Part shown: in pieces, positions 62,067 through 64,000 of the stretch
Layout: the number at the start of each line of letters is the position of its first letter
How positions within the stretch are numbered: position 1 is the stretch's first letter
NCBI RefSeq assembly: GCF_000807925.1
Contig: NZ_JRVC01000011.1
Location: forward strand, 1 to 64,000
Source: Novosphingobium subterraneum
Lineage (GTDB): Bacteria; Pseudomonadota; Alphaproteobacteria; Sphingomonadales; Sphingomonadaceae
Direction: 5' to 3'
Length of the DNA: 64,000 nucleotides
The notes under the pieces: generated by a model
What the model was told of the DNA's origin: nothing
The model's database searches: none
What the model saw: only the letters and a program-made list of their open reading frames with translations
Translations under genes and position numbers: made by a program

Positions 62067-62325
62067 GGCCGCCCTCCTTGCGAAGCATCAGGACAAAGGC
62101 ATAGTTGTCGACACTCTTGCGCAAAACCAAAGTCTTGCGCCCGTAGCGGGTGCGGCTAAGCACCTGATTCTTCAGGAGTCCGAATACGGTGGTCCTGCCC
62201 AGCGACAAAATCCGGCAGGTTTCCTTCACGGAGTAGAAGTGAGGCGGGTCATGGGGCAGCGCCCCGGGCCGGTAACGGGAAGTGTTCAGGTCTTCGGAAA
62301 AGTCCGACTGATTGAGTTGATGCAT
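62056..62325 (-). CDS. AlpA-like helix-turn-helix DNA-binding protein
   Basis: An 89-residue protein with a winged-helix/excisionase-type HTH: FYSVKETCRILSLGRTTVFGLLK, read as FYSVKETCRILSL then GRTTVFGLLK, near residues 30-52, followed by a basic stretch RTRYGRKTLVLRKSV. AlpA and excisionase proteins regulate excision or transcription of integrated elements. ATG 62325 is preferred to 62337. The next gene begins inside its end. Confidence 0.72.
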   Translation of the reverse strand: MHQLNQSDFSEDLNTSRYRPGALPHDPPHFYSVKETCRILSLGRTTVFGLLKNQVLSRTRYGRKTLVLRKSVDNYAFVLMLRKEGGHAA

Positions 62326-62542
62326 GGTGCTCTCCATTGGTTGTGGAGGCTCATTTTTAGATCAACTTCCGAGGCCCCCTGGGCAGCTGGGACAGGGTGC
62401 AAATCGCAGAAGCCTCTAGCCCCCCTCCCGTTGCTGTCGGTGATACCCACAGAACCATCTTTGGCAGATTTAAGTTGCACGATGCACGGGCTATCTGTGC
62501 AAGAAAGACCCAAATTTCGGGGCGAATCGGGAGGTAGTTGGT

Positions 62543-63304
62543 GTGGCTAGGACCAAAAAAGGTGGGGTGATTCGCGGCAGCAGAATCCCGAAGTCAGATG
62601 TCGCTGCGCGGTTCCGAAACGCCTACCGATCGAACCATGGCCGGACCGGCTTCGAAGGCGACTGGGACGATTTCGTCGAGAGCCTCAACGCAAAACTGCA
62701 AGAAGCAGTAGGCATTCTGGCGGGGGAAGATACCGCTCCATACTACCAACCCGCCAACGTCCTGAAACGATGCGTATATGAACTGGTTCTTGATCTTGAA
62801 GATGCCGGAATGTCAGACAAGATCGACGATCTGATTGACCATATTCGTGTCGCTCACGAAGTCGGAAAGCCGTTCGGAGATCGGCGTGTCCTGCGCACGC
62901 TCCGCAAAGCGTGCGAGACGAACACATTCTATTACATCCTTCTCGGACTTGAAGGGACAACCATCAAGACCTTCAGCCTCAGTAAGAGCAACGTTACGCG
63001 GTTTGCCCAACAGCTAAACTATGCCCGGCGGCATAGGGTGCCGCCCGAGTTCCTAATTGGTTTCCTCATGCAGACAGGCGGCATCGGGCAGGTCTGCAAA
63101 CGTGCAGGCGAGCCGAAGCGGGTGGAAAAGTGGTTTGCCGACCTCAGAAAGGCTGACAAGGCCAAGCGTAGATTGTCGTTACTGACCGAGGCCGATCCGC
63201 CGCTGGTTCTCAGCGAGGATGTCGGTGTAGGGCCTGCCGTCGATCTTGAACCGGCCGATCAGCTCGCGGCTGGTCATGGTGGTGCCATCGAGCGTGGCGG
63301 GTAG
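62543..63304 (+). CDS. Unrecognised protein with a 3' end running into the opposite gene
   Basis: I do not recognise a family. The 253-residue product is basic and mostly helical in its first 210 residues (DLEDAGMSDKIDDLIDHI, FYYILLGLEG, RRVLRTLRKACET). From about residue 212 the reading frame lies antisense to the exported-protein gene at 63179-63673 and encodes low-complexity sequence. The GTG start has GGGAGG upstream. The natural 3' end may have been lost at a recombination joint near 63178. Confidence 0.6.
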   Translation: MARTKKGGVIRGSRIPKSDVAARFRNAYRSNHGRTGFEGDWDDFVESLNAKLQEAVGILAGEDTAPYYQPANVLKRCVYELVLDLEDAGMSDKIDDLIDHIRVAHEVGKPFGDRRVLRTLRKACETNTFYYILLGLEGTTIKTFSLSKSNVTRFAQQLNYARRHRVPPEFLIGFLMQTGGIGQVCKRAGEPKRVEKWFADLRKADKAKRRLSLLTEADPPLVLSEDVGVGPAVDLEPADQLAAGHGGAIERGG

Positions 63305-63673
63305 GTCTTCGAGGCTGACCTGATATCCCGACCCATTGTCGGTGACGCGGAAGTAGAACCGGTCGATGGAAACCCTAAAAGCCCTACCATCCCGACCAGT
63401 CTTGACCAGATTGTACGAGGCCCCGCACACCACAAAGCTTGCCCCGGTGACGGCGGGGCTGGGTATGCCGACGTCACCGAACCTGCCATCGTCGCCGATG
63501 ATGACGCGGGCGAAGGGATAGCTCTGCGACCATTCCCCGATCAGACGGGCGGCATTGGCGCGGATACGACTGTCCAGACAGAGCTGCGAGGCCACTGCCG
63601 CGTCCATTGCGGCGGCGTTGCCACCCAGCAAAGCCAGACCTGCGGCAAGAGCGATAGATGCAATTCGGATCAT
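63179..63673 (-). CDS. Exported protein of unknown function
   Basis: A 164-residue protein with a signal peptide (residues 1-22, ending NAAAMD). Two cysteines in the mature part (CLDSRIRANA and VVCGASYN) could form a disulphide bond. No family is recognised. It follows a low-complexity protein gene on the same strand by 21 bases, probably in an operon continuing beyond the window. The last 126 bases overlap the convergent gene at 62543. Confidence 0.65.
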   Translation of the reverse strand: MIRIASIALAAGLALLGGNAAAMDAAVASQLCLDSRIRANAARLIGEWSQSYPFARVIIGDDGRFGDVGIPSPAVTGASFVVCGASYNLVKTGRDGRAFRVSIDRFYFRVTDNGSGYQVSLEDLPATLDGTTMTSRELIGRFKIDGRPYTDILAENQRRIGLGQ

Positions 63674-63694
63674 GACTTGGCAGCCTTGCGCTGG

Positions 63695-64000
63695 TCAGTT
63701 GCCGTGCGGGGCGTAAAGTTCATCCTCGGTCGGCTGGCGGCGTGATGGGGGCTGCGCCTCGCTGGCAGCGGCAGCTTCGCGGGCAGCAGCTGCTACATCT
63801 GCTGCGGCGTCCCCAGCATCGGCGGCATCGTTCGCCGCGCTGTCCGCCTCGGAGCGCGCGCTGCTCTCGGCTGAGCTTGCGCCACCAGCTTCATCGGACG
63901 AGGTATCGCGTTGCCCGCTTTCGGCCGGGGCCTGACCATTGACCAGCAATCCGTCACGGATGCTGGCGGGATCGACGGCGACCGTAAAGGCCGCAGTCCC
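63695..64000 (-). CDS. C-terminus of a low-complexity (Ala/Ser/Glu-rich) protein, partial
   Basis: The frame is open to the window edge and codes 101 residues here. TVAVDPASIRDGLLVNGQ is followed by a long Ala/Asp/Glu/Ser-rich run and the ending QPTEDELYAPHGN. Such tails occur on conjugation or secretion membrane proteins such as VirB6/TrbL types, but the missing N-terminus prevents assignment. Confidence 0.6.
   Translation of the reverse strand, partial: GTAAFTVAVDPASIRDGLLVNGQAPAESGQRDTSSDEAGGASSAESSARSEADSAANDAADAGDAAADVAAAAREAAAASEAQPPSRRQPTEDELYAPHGN

Noticed and set aside
1..64000. CRISPR arrays and rRNA genes
   Set aside because: No set of regularly spaced direct repeats and no rRNA-like sequence were seen.

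Overview
This window is a high-GC chromosomal segment from an alphaproteobacterium, most likely a sphingomonad (family Sphingomonadaceae; Novosphingobium or a close relative). The evidence is the proteins themselves, together with a CckA-type hybrid kinase after smpB, an L,D-carboxypeptidase and Mur-ligase pair, an adrenodoxin-reductase-type ferredoxin reductase and multidomain GGDEF-EAL-PilZ proteins. The genus is inference.

Bases 1-44187 are mostly core genome. They hold ffh (3' end)-rpsP-rimM-trmD-rplS, interrupted between rimM and trmD by a vapBC toxin-antitoxin pair and a small membrane protein. Next come an S9 dipeptidyl peptidase, asd, an alpha/beta hydrolase, a YbjN-like secreted protein, amn, a secreted amidohydrolase and rplI-rpsR-rpsF. 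These are followed by an enoyl-CoA hydratase-like enzyme, an acyltransferase, a GGDEF-EAL-PilZ protein, a DUF808 protein, a PilZ protein, a GNAT enzyme, the Mur-ligase/LD-carboxypeptidase pair, fabD-fabG and dnaN. The rest are a globin-coupled chemotaxis receptor, a D-aminoacylase-like amidohydrolase, a ferredoxin reductase, a PHA-depolymerase-like hydrolase, a second GGDEF-EAL-PilZ protein, rlmN, an outer-membrane barrel, a short cell-envelope/housekeeping cluster, an Slt transglycosylase, dapA, smpB, a DUF2062 protein and cckA.

From about 44190 to the window end the DNA is accessory. Its first block (44636-53440) is a tightly overlapping operon resembling the Bacillus subtilis YeeA-YeeB-YeeC set: an N6-adenine DNA methyltransferase, an SF2 helicase and a GIY-YIG nuclease. 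Inserted in it are an extra GIY-YIG protein, two unrecognised proteins, and a 65-residue ORF that fuses a helicase N-terminus to a methyltransferase C-terminus. That ORF looks like the scar of two related systems placed in tandem and then collapsed by deletion. The accessory slot between methyltransferase and helicase therefore appears to have held two different cargo sets, and this is the most interesting feature of the window.

Next is an orphan serine resolvase with a three-subsite res region (53452-54141) and a truncated SDR dehydrogenase remnant. A second, unrelated restriction-modification-like unit follows on the minus strand (54610-59113): a MerR-like regulator with twin palindromic operators, a 1039-residue methyltransferase and a small PD-(D/E)XK-like protein. 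The last block (59299-64000) looks like the replication region of a mobile element, with a DUF927-type ATPase, a candidate HUH endonuclease, an AlpA-like DNA-binding protein, an unrecognised protein whose 3' end runs into an opposing gene, and two secreted or low-complexity proteins. No integrase, tRNA, rRNA or CRISPR array was seen.
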